From: a virus
DNA: 64,000 nucleotides
IMG/VR virus record: IMGVR_UViG_3300023223_001361
Coordinates: 1 to 64,000 of that record
Strand: one strand, 5' to 3'
Each line of letters begins with the position of its first letter. Position 1 is the stretch's first letter. A model generated the notes under the pieces. That model searched no databases. It was given only the letters and a program-made list of their open reading frames with translations, and was not told the DNA's origin. Both the position numbers and the translations under genes were made by a program. This document shows, one piece after another, positions 26,808 to 34,172 of the stretch.

Positions 26808-27464
26808 ATGAAATTAATTGTAGAAACTATAGATGATGTAGAATTTATCAGTGAAGGAACTGGTGAAGGTAAGCAATTTTTTATTGAAGGTATCTTTATG
26901 CAAGCTGATATTACCAATAGAAATGGCAGAAGATATCCAATGGGTATTTTAGAGAATGAGGTTAATAGATACGTTAGGGAAAAGATCAAAACTGGTAGAG
27001 CCTTTGGTGAACTAGGTCATCCAGAGGGACCACAAATTAATCTTGATAGAGCTTCCCATATTATTGTAGATCTTCATCGAGAAGGGAATGATTTTATTGG
27101 GAAAGCAAAAATTATGAATACTCCGATGGGAAATATTGCTCGTAATATTATGGAGAGTGGTGGAAAATTAGGAGTTTCTTCAAGAGGTATGGGTTCTTTG
27201 AGAGCTAGTGGTGGTGTAAATGAAGTTCAAAAAGATTTTCATCTAGCTACTGCTGCTGATATAGTAGCTGATCCATCAGCGCCTAAAGCATTTGTTAATG
27301 GAATACTTGAAGGAAAAGAATGGGTTATAGTAGATGGTAAGATTAAAGAACAGACCATTGAAGAATATAAAAAACAGTTTAATAATTGTAAAATGAATGA
27401 ATTCGAGAGTTTAATGATAACATTATTCGAAGATTATTTGAAAAAAGTTGACTTAAAATTATAA
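26808..27464 (+). CDS. gp21: Prohead core protease gp21
   Basis: 218 residues, matching the T4 gp21 size. The motifs are NRNGRRYPMGILENEVNRY, the histidine motif GELGHPEGPQINLDRASHI, and the serine motif GKLGVSSRGMGSLR; these are the nucleophile and base regions of the herpesvirus-protease-like phage prohead proteases. ATADIVADPSAPKAFVNGILEGKEW follows. It cleaves scaffold and capsid proteins after L/I-x-E sites. Located directly before gene 22, as expected. Confidence 0.95.
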   Translation: MKLIVETIDDVEFISEGTGEGKQFFIEGIFMQADITNRNGRRYPMGILENEVNRYVREKIKTGRAFGELGHPEGPQINLDRASHIIVDLHREGNDFIGKAKIMNTPMGNIARNIMESGGKLGVSSRGMGSLRASGGVNEVQKDFHLATAADIVADPSAPKAFVNGILEGKEWVIVDGKIKEQTIEEYKKQFNNCKMNEFESLMITLFEDYLKKVDLKL

Positions 27465-27468
27465 AATT

Positions 27469-27476
27469 CATAAATA
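27469..27476 (+). promoter_or_regulatory. Probable late promoter upstream of gene 22
   Basis: CATAAATA, one mismatch from TATAAATA, lies just after the gene 21 stop and about 60 bases before the scaffold gene ATG. T4 also has a late promoter serving 22-23. Confidence 0.45.
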
Positions 27477-27536
27477 TATTAGATTAAAGAGTTTTCAATT
27501 GAGCTTCCAGTTTTAATGACTATAGGAGAGTAACAG

Positions 27537-28907
27537 ATGTCACATAGAATGTCCTTGGACGAAAAAATTGCTGCCCTCGTCGAACAGAAGAAAGCAGAAA
27601 AGGATCCTAAAAAGAAGGATCCCGACATGGATGAAGTCCATGACAGAGAAGATGCATCAAAGTCTAAGAAAGACAAGAAAGACGATAAGGACATGGATGA
27701 AAGTGATGCTAAGCATAAACGCCCTGCTGACAAAGATCAAAAAGAAAAAGAAGAAGTTAGTAAGACTAAACAAGTAGGTGTCAAAGAGGATGATGAAGAT
27801 GATGAGGATGAAGAAGACATGGATGAGAGGAAAGATGAAGATGATGAGGATGAAGATAAAAAAGTAGCTGAACAAAAAGATGATGAAGATGATGAGGATG
27901 AAGAAGACATGGATGAGAGGAAAGATGAAGATGATGAGGATGAAGAAGACATGGATGAGAGGAAAGATGAAGATGATGAGGATGAAGATAGTGTTCCTAC
28001 TGCTAAGAAAAATAAGAAGAATATGAAAGAAAGCGATGCTGCGCATAGGCGAAAAGCTGATAAAGAGCAACGCGAAAAACATCCTCCAATGAAGAAAGCA
28101 AAAGGCCAAGATTCAGCTCAACAAACTGATCCAGATAATAAAAAAGCTTTTGACTACACACAAACGAAACCTAACTTTTCTGTTGGTGAGGATATTGAAG
28201 CTCTTTTTAATGGCGAAGATCTTTCAGAAGAATTCAAAACCAAAGCAACCACGATTCTTGAAGCTGCTGTGAATCGACATCTGGATAAAGCTCTTGAGCA
28301 AATTCAAGAAGATGTTGATGCAAGACTCCAAGAGGAAGATGAAGCTCGCACTAAAGCTTTAGTTGAACAAGTGAGTAAGTATCTTGATTATGTTGTAGAA
28401 GAGTGGTTGGAAGAAAACAAATTAGCAATTGAGCGCGGGTATGCGATTGAAACAACTCAAGATTTCATTACTGGTTTGAAAGGTCTTTTTCAAGAACACT
28501 ATATTGAAGTGCCAGATGTACCAAAAAATGTTCTTGATGAACTTCAAGATAAACTTTATCAACAAGAAAAAGATCTCAATGAAGCTCTTAATAGAATCAT
28601 TGATTTGAGTACAGATAATGAAGAAAAAAAGAAAGAGCAAATCTTTTCTGATGTAACTTCGGAACTTACTGATACTCAAGTAGACAAATTTCGGGAGCTT
28701 TCAGAAAGCGTAGAGTTTTCTGGAGACGAAGATTATCGTGACAAACTTGACACGATTAAGACAAACTATTTCCCTAACGAGCAAAAGTCCGGACAGGAAA
28801 TTGGAGATTCGGTAGATGGAGGCTTTGAACCCAAAGCACCGTCGACGCCACAAGTTAAAGCGTACGCTGATGCCCTTACGAGAACATTGGCGCACAAAAA
28901 ATTGTAA
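27537..28907 (+). CDS. gp22: Prohead scaffold protein gp22
   Basis: 456 residues, well above T4 gp22 (269). Residues 80-155 are an acidic expansion made of repeated EEDMDERKDEDDEDE units. The C-terminal 240 residues are long helices (EDIEALFNGEDLSEEFKTKATTILEAA, ARLQEEDEARTKALVEQVSKYLDYVVEEWLEENKLAIERGY) typical of gp22 scaffolds, ending in AYADALTRTLAH. It forms the internal core on which gp23 assembles and is destroyed by gp21. GGAG RBS. Position between 21 and 23 makes this secure. Confidence 0.92.
   Translation: MSHRMSLDEKIAALVEQKKAEKDPKKKDPDMDEVHDREDASKSKKDKKDDKDMDESDAKHKRPADKDQKEKEEVSKTKQVGVKEDDEDDEDEEDMDERKDEDDEDEDKKVAEQKDDEDDEDEEDMDERKDEDDEDEEDMDERKDEDDEDEDSVPTAKKNKKNMKESDAAHRRKADKEQREKHPPMKKAKGQDSAQQTDPDNKKAFDYTQTKPNFSVGEDIEALFNGEDLSEEFKTKATTILEAAVNRHLDKALEQIQEDVDARLQEEDEARTKALVEQVSKYLDYVVEEWLEENKLAIERGYAIETTQDFITGLKGLFQEHYIEVPDVPKNVLDELQDKLYQQEKDLNEALNRIIDLSTDNEEKKKEQIFSDVTSELTDTQVDKFRELSESVEFSGDEDYRDKLDTIKTNYFPNEQKSGQEIGDSVDGGFEPKAPSTPQVKAYADALTRTLAHKKL
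27789..27988 (+). repeat. 45-bp in-frame tandem repeats in gene 22
   Basis: A 45-bp unit, encoding EEDMDERKDEDDEDE, occurs at least three times, with copies beginning near 27811, 27901 and 27946; the first two are separated by a diverged 45-bp stretch encoding DKKVAEQKDDEDDED. All are multiples of three, so the frame is kept. Looks like recent slippage or unequal recombination. Confidence 0.85.
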
Positions 28908-28947
28908 TTGATACTTTAATAGTAAAAATAGAAGGAGAAAATTACTA

Positions 28948-30324
28948 ATGTATCTTAATGAAAACCTAAAAGAAAAATGGTCTGGGGTTCTTGATCACGA
29001 AGATTGTGAACCAATCAAAGATCCATATCGAAAGGGTGTTATAGCGCATCTACTTGAGAATACCGAAGAGGCAATCCGTCAGGATAATGAACAGTCTGGT
29101 TTTTTCACAGGAACTCTTACTGAGGCACCTGCTAACCAATCTGGGGCGTTTCCAAATAATCCAAACCTCCAAGGTTATAATCCAGTTTTGATTTCACTTT
29201 TGCGCCGTGCAATGCCAAATCTTATTGCATTTGATGTCGCTGGTGTTCAACCAATGTCTGGTCCTACTGGTCTTATTTTCGCGCTACGCTCTAAGTACAC
29301 ATCGCAAGGTGGAACTGAAGCCCTTTTTAACGAAGCTGATACTGAATTCTCTTCAGATGATACGCCTCCACATGAAGGAACTTCGGATGACTTCTTGCCA
29401 CTTGCTGGAACAACTATCGCTCCCGGTACGGATCTCGAATCCTTTGTTGGTGGTGGTGCTCAAAGTTACTCCCGTGGAGCTGGCTTGGATACCCTAGAAG
29501 GTGAATCTCTTGGTGATGGTTCTGCCCCTGAGTTTGCTGAAATGGCATTCAGTATCGACAAAGTAGTTGTTGAAGCAAAGACTCGCGCACTTAAAGCCGA
29601 GTACACAATGGAACTTGCTCAAGACTTGAAAGCTATTCATAACTTAGATGCTGAAACTGAGCTTGCAAATATTCTATCAGCGGAATTGCTTTTCGAAATT
29701 AACCGAGAGCTTATCCGTTCGATTTACTTGATTGCTGTTCCTGGTGCCCAAGAAGGCGATATCGCTTCTCCTGGAGTATTCGATCTTAATGCTGATGCTG
29801 ATGGTCGTTGGTCTGTAGAGCGATGGAAAGGTCTTATGTATCAGCTCGAAAGAGATGCTAATGCTATTGCTAAGTCAACCCGTCGAGGACGTGGTAACTT
29901 CATGATTTGTTCATCGAATGTTGCCTCTGCTCTGTCGATTGCTGGTTTACTTGCCTCTGCTACTGCACTCAAAGATAACTTGAGCCATGACGGTGATAAC
30001 GGTAACACTTTCGTAGGTGTTCTTAATGGACGTATCAAGGTTTATGTAGATCCATATTCCGATACTGCTGGAAAAGATTACTACGTTATGGGATATCGTG
30101 GTTCATCTGCAATGGATGCTGGACTTTTCTACTGCCCATACGTACCACTTCAAATGGTTCGTGCGGTTGGCGAAAATAGCTTCCAACCTAAAATCGGTTT
30201 CAAAACTCGTTACGGAATGAGAGTAAATCCATTCTCCAATGCAACGGGTGATGCTGATGGTGTGTTGAGACTATCAAGCAACATTTACTACAGACGTGTC
30301 CAAGTAGATAATATTCTTGTATAA
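28948..30324 (+). CDS. gp23: Major capsid protein gp23
   Basis: 458 residues. ALRRAMPNLIAFDVAGVQPMSGPTGLIFALR-type sequence, TRALKAEYTMELAQDLKAIHNLDAETELANILS, RGRGNFMICSSNVASAL, YYVMGYRGSSAMDAGLFYCPYVPL and GFKTRYGMRVNPF are all strongly conserved in T4-like gp23. A probable maturation site L57-T58-E59 followed by A60 fits the gp21 consensus, removing a 59-residue propeptide. AAGGAG RBS. A strong terminator follows. Length is shorter than T4 gp23 (521), as in marine T4-like phages. Confidence 0.97.
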   Translation: MYLNENLKEKWSGVLDHEDCEPIKDPYRKGVIAHLLENTEEAIRQDNEQSGFFTGTLTEAPANQSGAFPNNPNLQGYNPVLISLLRRAMPNLIAFDVAGVQPMSGPTGLIFALRSKYTSQGGTEALFNEADTEFSSDDTPPHEGTSDDFLPLAGTTIAPGTDLESFVGGGAQSYSRGAGLDTLEGESLGDGSAPEFAEMAFSIDKVVVEAKTRALKAEYTMELAQDLKAIHNLDAETELANILSAELLFEINRELIRSIYLIAVPGAQEGDIASPGVFDLNADADGRWSVERWKGLMYQLERDANAIAKSTRRGRGNFMICSSNVASALSIAGLLASATALKDNLSHDGDNGNTFVGVLNGRIKVYVDPYSDTAGKDYYVMGYRGSSAMDAGLFYCPYVPLQMVRAVGENSFQPKIGFKTRYGMRVNPFSNATGDADGVLRLSSNIYYRRVQVDNILV

Positions 30325-30352
30325 ATCTGAGTAAACAGATAAATTCTTTGAA

Positions 30353-30382
30353 AGAGCTAGTGTTACACTAGCTCTTTTTTTG
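30353..30382 (+). terminator. Strong intrinsic terminator after gene 23
   Basis: AGAGCTAGTG (30353-30362), loop TTA, CACTAGCTCT (30366-30375), then a run of Ts to 30381. The stem is a perfect 10-bp pairing. It closes the late structural block. Confidence 0.92.
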
Positions 30383-30460
30383 TTTAATAGTTGGATAACT
30401 ACTTATAATTATTAAAGAATTAAGGATAGTGACAGAATTGATGTCTTTGGATAAATACTC

Positions 30461-30489
30461 TTGACATATTGATTGGAATTTGAGATAAT
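30461..30489 (+). promoter_or_regulatory. Sigma70-type promoter after gene 23
   Basis: TTGACA (30461-30466), 17-bp spacer, GATAAT (30484-30489), 17 bases before the ATG at 30506. This is a near-consensus host promoter placed directly after the capsid-gene terminator, marking the switch to early/middle-type genes. A GATAAATA at 30450-30457, one mismatch from the late core, overlaps its upstream side. Confidence 0.8.
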
Positions 30490-30505
30490 AGTAAATAGGT
30501 TTATT

Positions 30506-30748
30506 ATGAATGAAAGAAGAATGTATCAATTGAAGAATAAGATTTCTGGTCATTGGTGGGCAGGTAATCGTGGTTGGTCGAAAAATCCAAAGATATATAA
30601 AAGACTTTGTGATTTGAGATCTGCTATCACATACCATAAAGATTGGTGGATTAGATTGAACAAAGAAGCTAATAAAACTGTTATCGATTTGGTCATTGTG
30701 GAATTTAAAATAGAGAAACATTCAACTTATCCTGTAAACATGGAGTAA
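30506..30748 (+). CDS. Small early-type phage protein
   Basis: 80 residues; ATG 30506 is chosen because it follows the promoter and the upstream frame crosses the -10 box. It has a basic, Trp-rich N-terminus (YQLKNKISGHWWAGNRGWSKNPKIYKRLCDLRSAI) resembling a widespread family of small phage proteins of unknown function. The C-terminus is beta-like (VIDLVIVEFKI). First gene of the transcription unit starting at 30461. Confidence 0.65.
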   Translation: MNERRMYQLKNKISGHWWAGNRGWSKNPKIYKRLCDLRSAITYHKDWWIRLNKEANKTVIDLVIVEFKIEKHSTYPVNME

Positions 30749-30751
30749 TAA

Positions 30752-31291
30752 ATGCCTCTTCAACCAGACAATATAAACTTTCTTCACAACAATAAGTTTC
30801 AATTAAACTTTGCTATTCTTCCAGGAATAACTTATTTTGGAACTGGTGTTACTTTACCTGGATTAACTTTACCCACTGCTGATTTCCCTAATCCTCATGC
30901 GAATATCAGAATTCATGGTGACACCCTACAGTTCGATGATTGGTTAGTTACTTTTAATGTTGATGAGGAATTGTCTTCATGGTTTCAGATTTTTGATTGG
31001 ATGAATGGTTTAGGAAAACCACAAAATTTTCAACAGTTCAAATCAAGAAAAGGAAAAGAGAATTTACCTAAAGGTGTTATTCTGCCTACAACAGAAAATG
31101 CTGCATTGTATTCTGATGCCACTTTGTTAATACAAACAAGTGCCAAAAACCCAAAAATTGAATGCCACTTTGTTAATATTTCTCCTACAGCTTTAGGTGG
31201 TGTGGAACTCACCTCACAAGATAATGATACAAATGTTATTTCAGCAACCGCAAATTTTGTATACGATTACTACACTATAGACATCAATTAA
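30752..31291 (+). CDS. Tail tube-superfamily protein, possibly tail completion (gp3 position)
   Basis: 179 residues. Blocks NNKFQLNFAILPGITYFGTGVTLPGLTLP, PHANIRIHGDTLQFDDWLVTFNVDEELSSWFQIFDWMNGLG and ISATANFVYDYYTIDI follow the T4-type tail-tube fold shared by gp19 and tube-initiator proteins (LPG...P, DxL.FxxLxVxFxVDEEL). In T4-like marine phages a tail-completion gene 3 is annotated between gene 23 and uvsY, which matches this place. It could equally be a baseplate tube-initiator relative. The exact role is inferred. Confidence 0.6.
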   Translation: MPLQPDNINFLHNNKFQLNFAILPGITYFGTGVTLPGLTLPTADFPNPHANIRIHGDTLQFDDWLVTFNVDEELSSWFQIFDWMNGLGKPQNFQQFKSRKGKENLPKGVILPTTENAALYSDATLLIQTSAKNPKIECHFVNISPTALGGVELTSQDNDTNVISATANFVYDYYTIDIN

Positions 31292-31331
31292 ATTATGAGA
31301 TGTATTTGTTATGACATTGATGAGAGGAATG

Positions 31332-31694
31332 ATGGCTAAGAAAATTATAAAGTTGCCTATTGATAATTTGAAGATAGGCTATGCTGATTTCAAGCTCACT
31401 GCTTTGACTGAGAAGGATGCCGGACGAAGATTGATTGATGGTGAATGTCACTTGAAGGAACAAGAAATTGATTACGATTCAGCAATGCATGAACAATTAA
31501 TAATGAATACAATTTTACATGAAGCTGGTCATGCTATGGTTCATGTATTTGGAATGAAATTCAAAGATGATGATCATGAAGAACATTTAGTCAATGCTTT
31601 AATGGGCGGAGTCATCACTCTATTCAGAGACAATCCAAAATTATATCGAGAAGTTGGTCGAGTATTTAATCTACTTGAAAAAGAGGAAGAATAA
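31332..31694 (+). CDS. Small HExxH zinc metallopeptidase-like protein
   Basis: 120 residues from ATG 31332, chosen for its spacing after GAGAGG. The sequence NTILHEAGHAMVHVFG contains an HEAGH zinc-binding motif followed by an acidic stretch (DDDHEEHLVNAL) that could supply the third ligand. This is a minimal gluzincin or IrrE-type arrangement. No membrane segment. It overlaps the next gene (TAATG). Substrate unknown. One of three HExxH proteins in the window. Confidence 0.65.
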   Translation: MAKKIIKLPIDNLKIGYADFKLTALTEKDAGRRLIDGECHLKEQEIDYDSAMHEQLIMNTILHEAGHAMVHVFGMKFKDDDHEEHLVNALMGGVITLFRDNPKLYREVGRVFNLLEKEEE

Positions 31695-32032
31695 TGGAAG
31701 AAGTTTTATTGGATTTAGTTGATTATAATGGTATAACTGTTGTTACTCAGCACCCGCACGGTTTTCAAGGTTGGGAGATGCCTGATACAGACAAACCAGT
31801 GTGGCAAACCCTAGATGGATCGTATGTTCCTCTAAGGGTGATGACAGATGATCATGTAATAGCTTGCTATCAAATGATAAATGAAAGTATGAAAGAGGAT
31901 AATATTCTCAAAAGTATTTTTGGTCATGAGCCAGAATCTTTGAAGCACAGAAATGAATGTTGGATGGCTTGGGAAGAAGCTCTTTTTAATGAAGCAAATA
32001 ACAGGGGTTTCGTCACTAAGTTATATGACTAA
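31694..32032 (+). CDS. Hypothetical protein
   Basis: 112 residues, ATG overlapping the metallopeptidase stop. Trp- and His-containing, acidic (TQHPHGFQGWEMPDTDKPVWQ). No known domain recognised, no membrane segment. The C-terminal half is helical. It probably belongs to the same early operon as its neighbours. Confidence 0.6.
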   Translation: MEEVLLDLVDYNGITVVTQHPHGFQGWEMPDTDKPVWQTLDGSYVPLRVMTDDHVIACYQMINESMKEDNILKSIFGHEPESLKHRNECWMAWEEALFNEANNRGFVTKLYD

Positions 32033-32050
32033 AACAATAGAGGAAAGTAA

Positions 32051-32233
32051 ATGATTAAAATATGGTTAAAGAAATTATTATTTGGTTTTGTATCTTGTAA
32101 ATGTAGAGATTGTAAAGATTTAGTATTTCCAGATGATATGTCAAACAGACATCCTATTTGTGTGAATTGCGAAATGAAATCCAAATACCAAACAAAGAAA
32201 ACATCATCTTATTTGAAAGGTTTCGGTTTATAA
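32051..32233 (+). CDS. Small zinc-ribbon-like protein
   Basis: 60 residues. Two CxxC-type pairs (CKCRDC near residues 16-21 and CVNC near 37-40) separated by about 16 residues suggest a single zinc ribbon. The N-terminus is amphipathic and basic (IKIWLKKLLFGFV). The GAGGAAAG RBS is seven bases from the ATG. Function unknown, perhaps nucleic-acid or protein binding. Confidence 0.6.
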   Translation: MIKIWLKKLLFGFVSCKCRDCKDLVFPDDMSNRHPICVNCEMKSKYQTKKTSSYLKGFGL

Positions 32234-32631
32234 TGAAAAAGAAAAGTCTTGGAATTAAAATAATTCCAACTGTTCATTATGCTCCAGGTCAAATGCTCGC
32301 TGGCACCAGTGAAGATTATGGAGAAGAAGAGGTGGAATTTTTTGAATATGAATGTGAGTATTGTAGTCATACAAGTAGAGATGAAATAGAAATAAAAAAC
32401 TGTGAAAGGAGATGTATTATTCGAGAGAAACAGTTGAAATGCAAACATAAAAATAAAAATTATCATGTATCTGAAGATAATTTATTAATATGTTATTGTT
32501 TAGATTGTAATATTCGTTTTGAGGGCATTGATATTGGATATAATAATCTTCATACATGTTACCCAGAAGAATATGAAATGTTACAACAATGCTTACAAAC
32601 AATATGGGAGAAACATGGGGAAAGCAAGTGA
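32233..32631 (+). CDS. Cysteine-rich probable zinc-binding protein
   Basis: 132 residues; ATG 32233 overlaps the previous stop (TAATG), so the longer upstream frame is rejected. Cysteines fall in CEYC, CERRC and CYCLDC clusters with nearby histidines, suggesting one or two zinc sites. The N-terminal basic segment MKKKSLGIKIIP precedes PTVHYAPGQ. It is coupled to uvsY by a GTGA overlap. No family recognised. Confidence 0.6.
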   Translation: MKKKSLGIKIIPTVHYAPGQMLAGTSEDYGEEEVEFFEYECEYCSHTSRDEIEIKNCERRCIIREKQLKCKHKNKNYHVSEDNLLICYCLDCNIRFEGIDIGYNNLHTCYPEEYEMLQQCLQTIWEKHGESK

Positions 32632-33065
32632 AGTTAGACGAAATTTTAGGTCTGTGGAGGGTTGATACTAAGATTGATCGTGGCAAACTGGATGAAGAAT
32701 CTTTAAAGATTCCAGAACTCCATCATAAATATTATAAGATTTTTTGTCAAGAACGTATGCTTTTAAAAAAGAAGCAACTGGATTATAAAAAGCTCTACAG
32801 ACAGAAGATGGAATATTATGAGGGTAGACTTGATAAAGATGAGCTTGATGAAAATGAATGGGAACAATTTGATATTAAAGTTTTGAAAAAAGATGTTCCT
32901 ATCTATATAGAGGGTGATACCGATATAGTTAATCATCTTTTGGGGATGCAATATCAAGAAGAGAAGGTAGATCTATTGAAAAGTATATTGAATACTATTA
33001 ATGCCAGATCTTTTCACATAAAAGATGCAATTGAATTTCTTAAATTCACCCAGGGAAATTTTTAA
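32628..33065 (+). CDS. uvsY: Recombination mediator UvsY
   Basis: 145 residues from a GTG at 32628 that overlaps the previous TGA; GGGGAAAG is the RBS. LDEILGLWRVDTKIDRGKLDEESLKIPELHHKYYKIFCQERMLLKK matches UvsY of T4-like marine phages, as do YKKLYRQKMEYYEGRLD and the C-terminal INARSFHIKDAIEFLKF. In T4, UvsY loads UvsX recombinase onto gp32-coated single strands. Canonical position upstream of uvsW. The ATG at 32604 is an alternative start. Confidence 0.9.
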   Translation: MKLDEILGLWRVDTKIDRGKLDEESLKIPELHHKYYKIFCQERMLLKKKQLDYKKLYRQKMEYYEGRLDKDELDENEWEQFDIKVLKKDVPIYIEGDTDIVNHLLGMQYQEEKVDLLKSILNTINARSFHIKDAIEFLKFTQGNF

Positions 33066-33163
33066 TGGAAAAATTACTGAAATATTTTTTAGAAAATATG
33101 CAGGATATAGAACTTGAATTTGTTGATGTTGTAGAAGAAGATTTTTGGGAGCTGTTAGCATAA
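33065..33163 (+). CDS. 32-residue acidic peptide downstream of uvsY
   Basis: Starts in a TAATG overlap with uvsY and ends in a TAATG overlap with the next gene, leaving no gap; this packing is the main support. Very acidic and hydrophobic (IELEFVDVVEEDFWELL). No family recognised. T4 also has tiny reading frames beside uvsY, but homology is not claimed. Confidence 0.45.
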   Translation: MEKLLKYFLENMQDIELEFVDVVEEDFWELLA

Positions 33164-33375
33164 TGGAAATAGAGGAACAGGATCCTGAGATACTTGTCGA
33201 TATATTCGCTAAAGTTGTGGGAGGATTTTTAGAAAACATGGAAGCTATTCATGTTGAGTGGGAAAATTTTAGGTATATGGTTTATCGCCAAGAAGATACT
33301 ATCCATGTTGTTGGTGTTGAAGATGATGAAGACTTTGAAGATCTTACAAAGTTTATGTTAGTAGAGATGCACTAA
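33163..33375 (+). CDS. Small acidic hypothetical protein
   Basis: 70 residues from ATG 33163 (TAATG overlap). Acidic throughout, with a beta-like centre (HVEWENFRYMVYRQEDTIHVVGV). No motif recognised. TAATG overlap with the next gene. Confidence 0.55.
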   Translation: MEIEEQDPEILVDIFAKVVGGFLENMEAIHVEWENFRYMVYRQEDTIHVVGVEDDEDFEDLTKFMLVEMH

Positions 33376-33626
33376 TGACAAACGAAGAAGCGCTGGCAAA
33401 AATAATATCTGATGGGATTCTTCGAGATTTAGATTTACTTGCTGGTGGAAGAGAGAATTTACTTATGACTATACATGATATAAAAGAAGAACGTTTAGGA
33501 GCGGATTTCGGAGTGGATTTTATTCGGTTGGCTCACATACCAACTGGGATTTATGTTGAAGGTGATTCGGATAGACGATATGAATTAATTAAAGAGTTAT
33601 GTGAATTATTGAGAGAACCTTTATGA
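33375..33626 (+). CDS. Small hypothetical protein
   Basis: 83 residues, TAATG start. N-terminal helices (EEALAKIISDGILRDLDLLAGG), C-terminal IKELCELL helix. No recognised family. Overlaps the SLOG-type gene by four bases, implying coupled translation. Confidence 0.55.
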   Translation: MTNEEALAKIISDGILRDLDLLAGGRENLLMTIHDIKEERLGADFGVDFIRLAHIPTGIYVEGDSDRRYELIKELCELLREPL

Positions 33627-34141
33627 AATTGATAGTTGCCGGTTCCAGAGATTTCACAAATGGAGAACTGATTTACCATATTCTTGATCTCTGGAAGCCT
33701 AAGATAACAGAGATTGTATCTGGCAAAGCCAAAGGTGTTGATAATTTTGGAGAAACTTGGGCACTTAAAAACCAAATTCCTATTAAAGAATTTCCTGCTG
33801 ATTGGAAACGTAAAGGCAAATCTGCTGGTCCAATTCGTAATGGGAAGATGGCTGAATATGCTGATGTTCTGTTTGCTTTTCATGAACCAACTAGTAGAAG
33901 TGGCGGCAAAGGCACTCTGAATATGATAAATTGGATGAAGGAATCTGGAAAAGCTTATATCATTTGGGAAAATTCTCACAACATACCACTGGAACAAATT
34001 TTAACATCAGGTCACACTTTTGGTATTCATCCTGAAGAAACAAAAGTCGAGAAGAAACCAAATCCTTTTAAGGTTATCGAAAGTGATACCATCGCAGTCG
34101 ACAAGTCTATATTCGATCCTATCAAACACTTACTAGGATAA
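33623..34141 (+). CDS. SLOG/YspA-type (DUF2493) nucleotide-binding protein
   Basis: 172 residues. MKLIVAGSRDF opens the Rossmann-like fold; VSGKAKGVDNFGETWA, IKEFPADWKRKGKSAGPIRNGKMAEYADVLFAF are the conserved SLOG/DUF2493 glycine and phosphate-contact motifs. Family members bind nucleotide-derived ligands, and some SLOG proteins act as sensors in bacterial conflict systems. A C-terminal 45-residue extension is variable. ATGA overlap with the previous gene. The ligand here is unknown. Confidence 0.8.
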   Translation: MKLIVAGSRDFTNGELIYHILDLWKPKITEIVSGKAKGVDNFGETWALKNQIPIKEFPADWKRKGKSAGPIRNGKMAEYADVLFAFHEPTSRSGGKGTLNMINWMKESGKAYIIWENSHNIPLEQILTSGHTFGIHPEETKVEKKPNPFKVIESDTIAVDKSIFDPIKHLLG

Positions 34142-34172
34142 TCTCTTCAAAATTACCCACCTAAATATTTTC

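Noticed and set aside
27789-27988. CRISPR-like array
   Set aside because: The repeats are in-frame coding tandem units without unique spacers.
27657-28109. Long minus-strand frames opposite gene 22 (Ser-rich and Ile/Phe-rich)
   Set aside because: They mirror the acidic GAT/GAA repeats of gp22 and have no RBS or family resemblance; low-complexity shadows.
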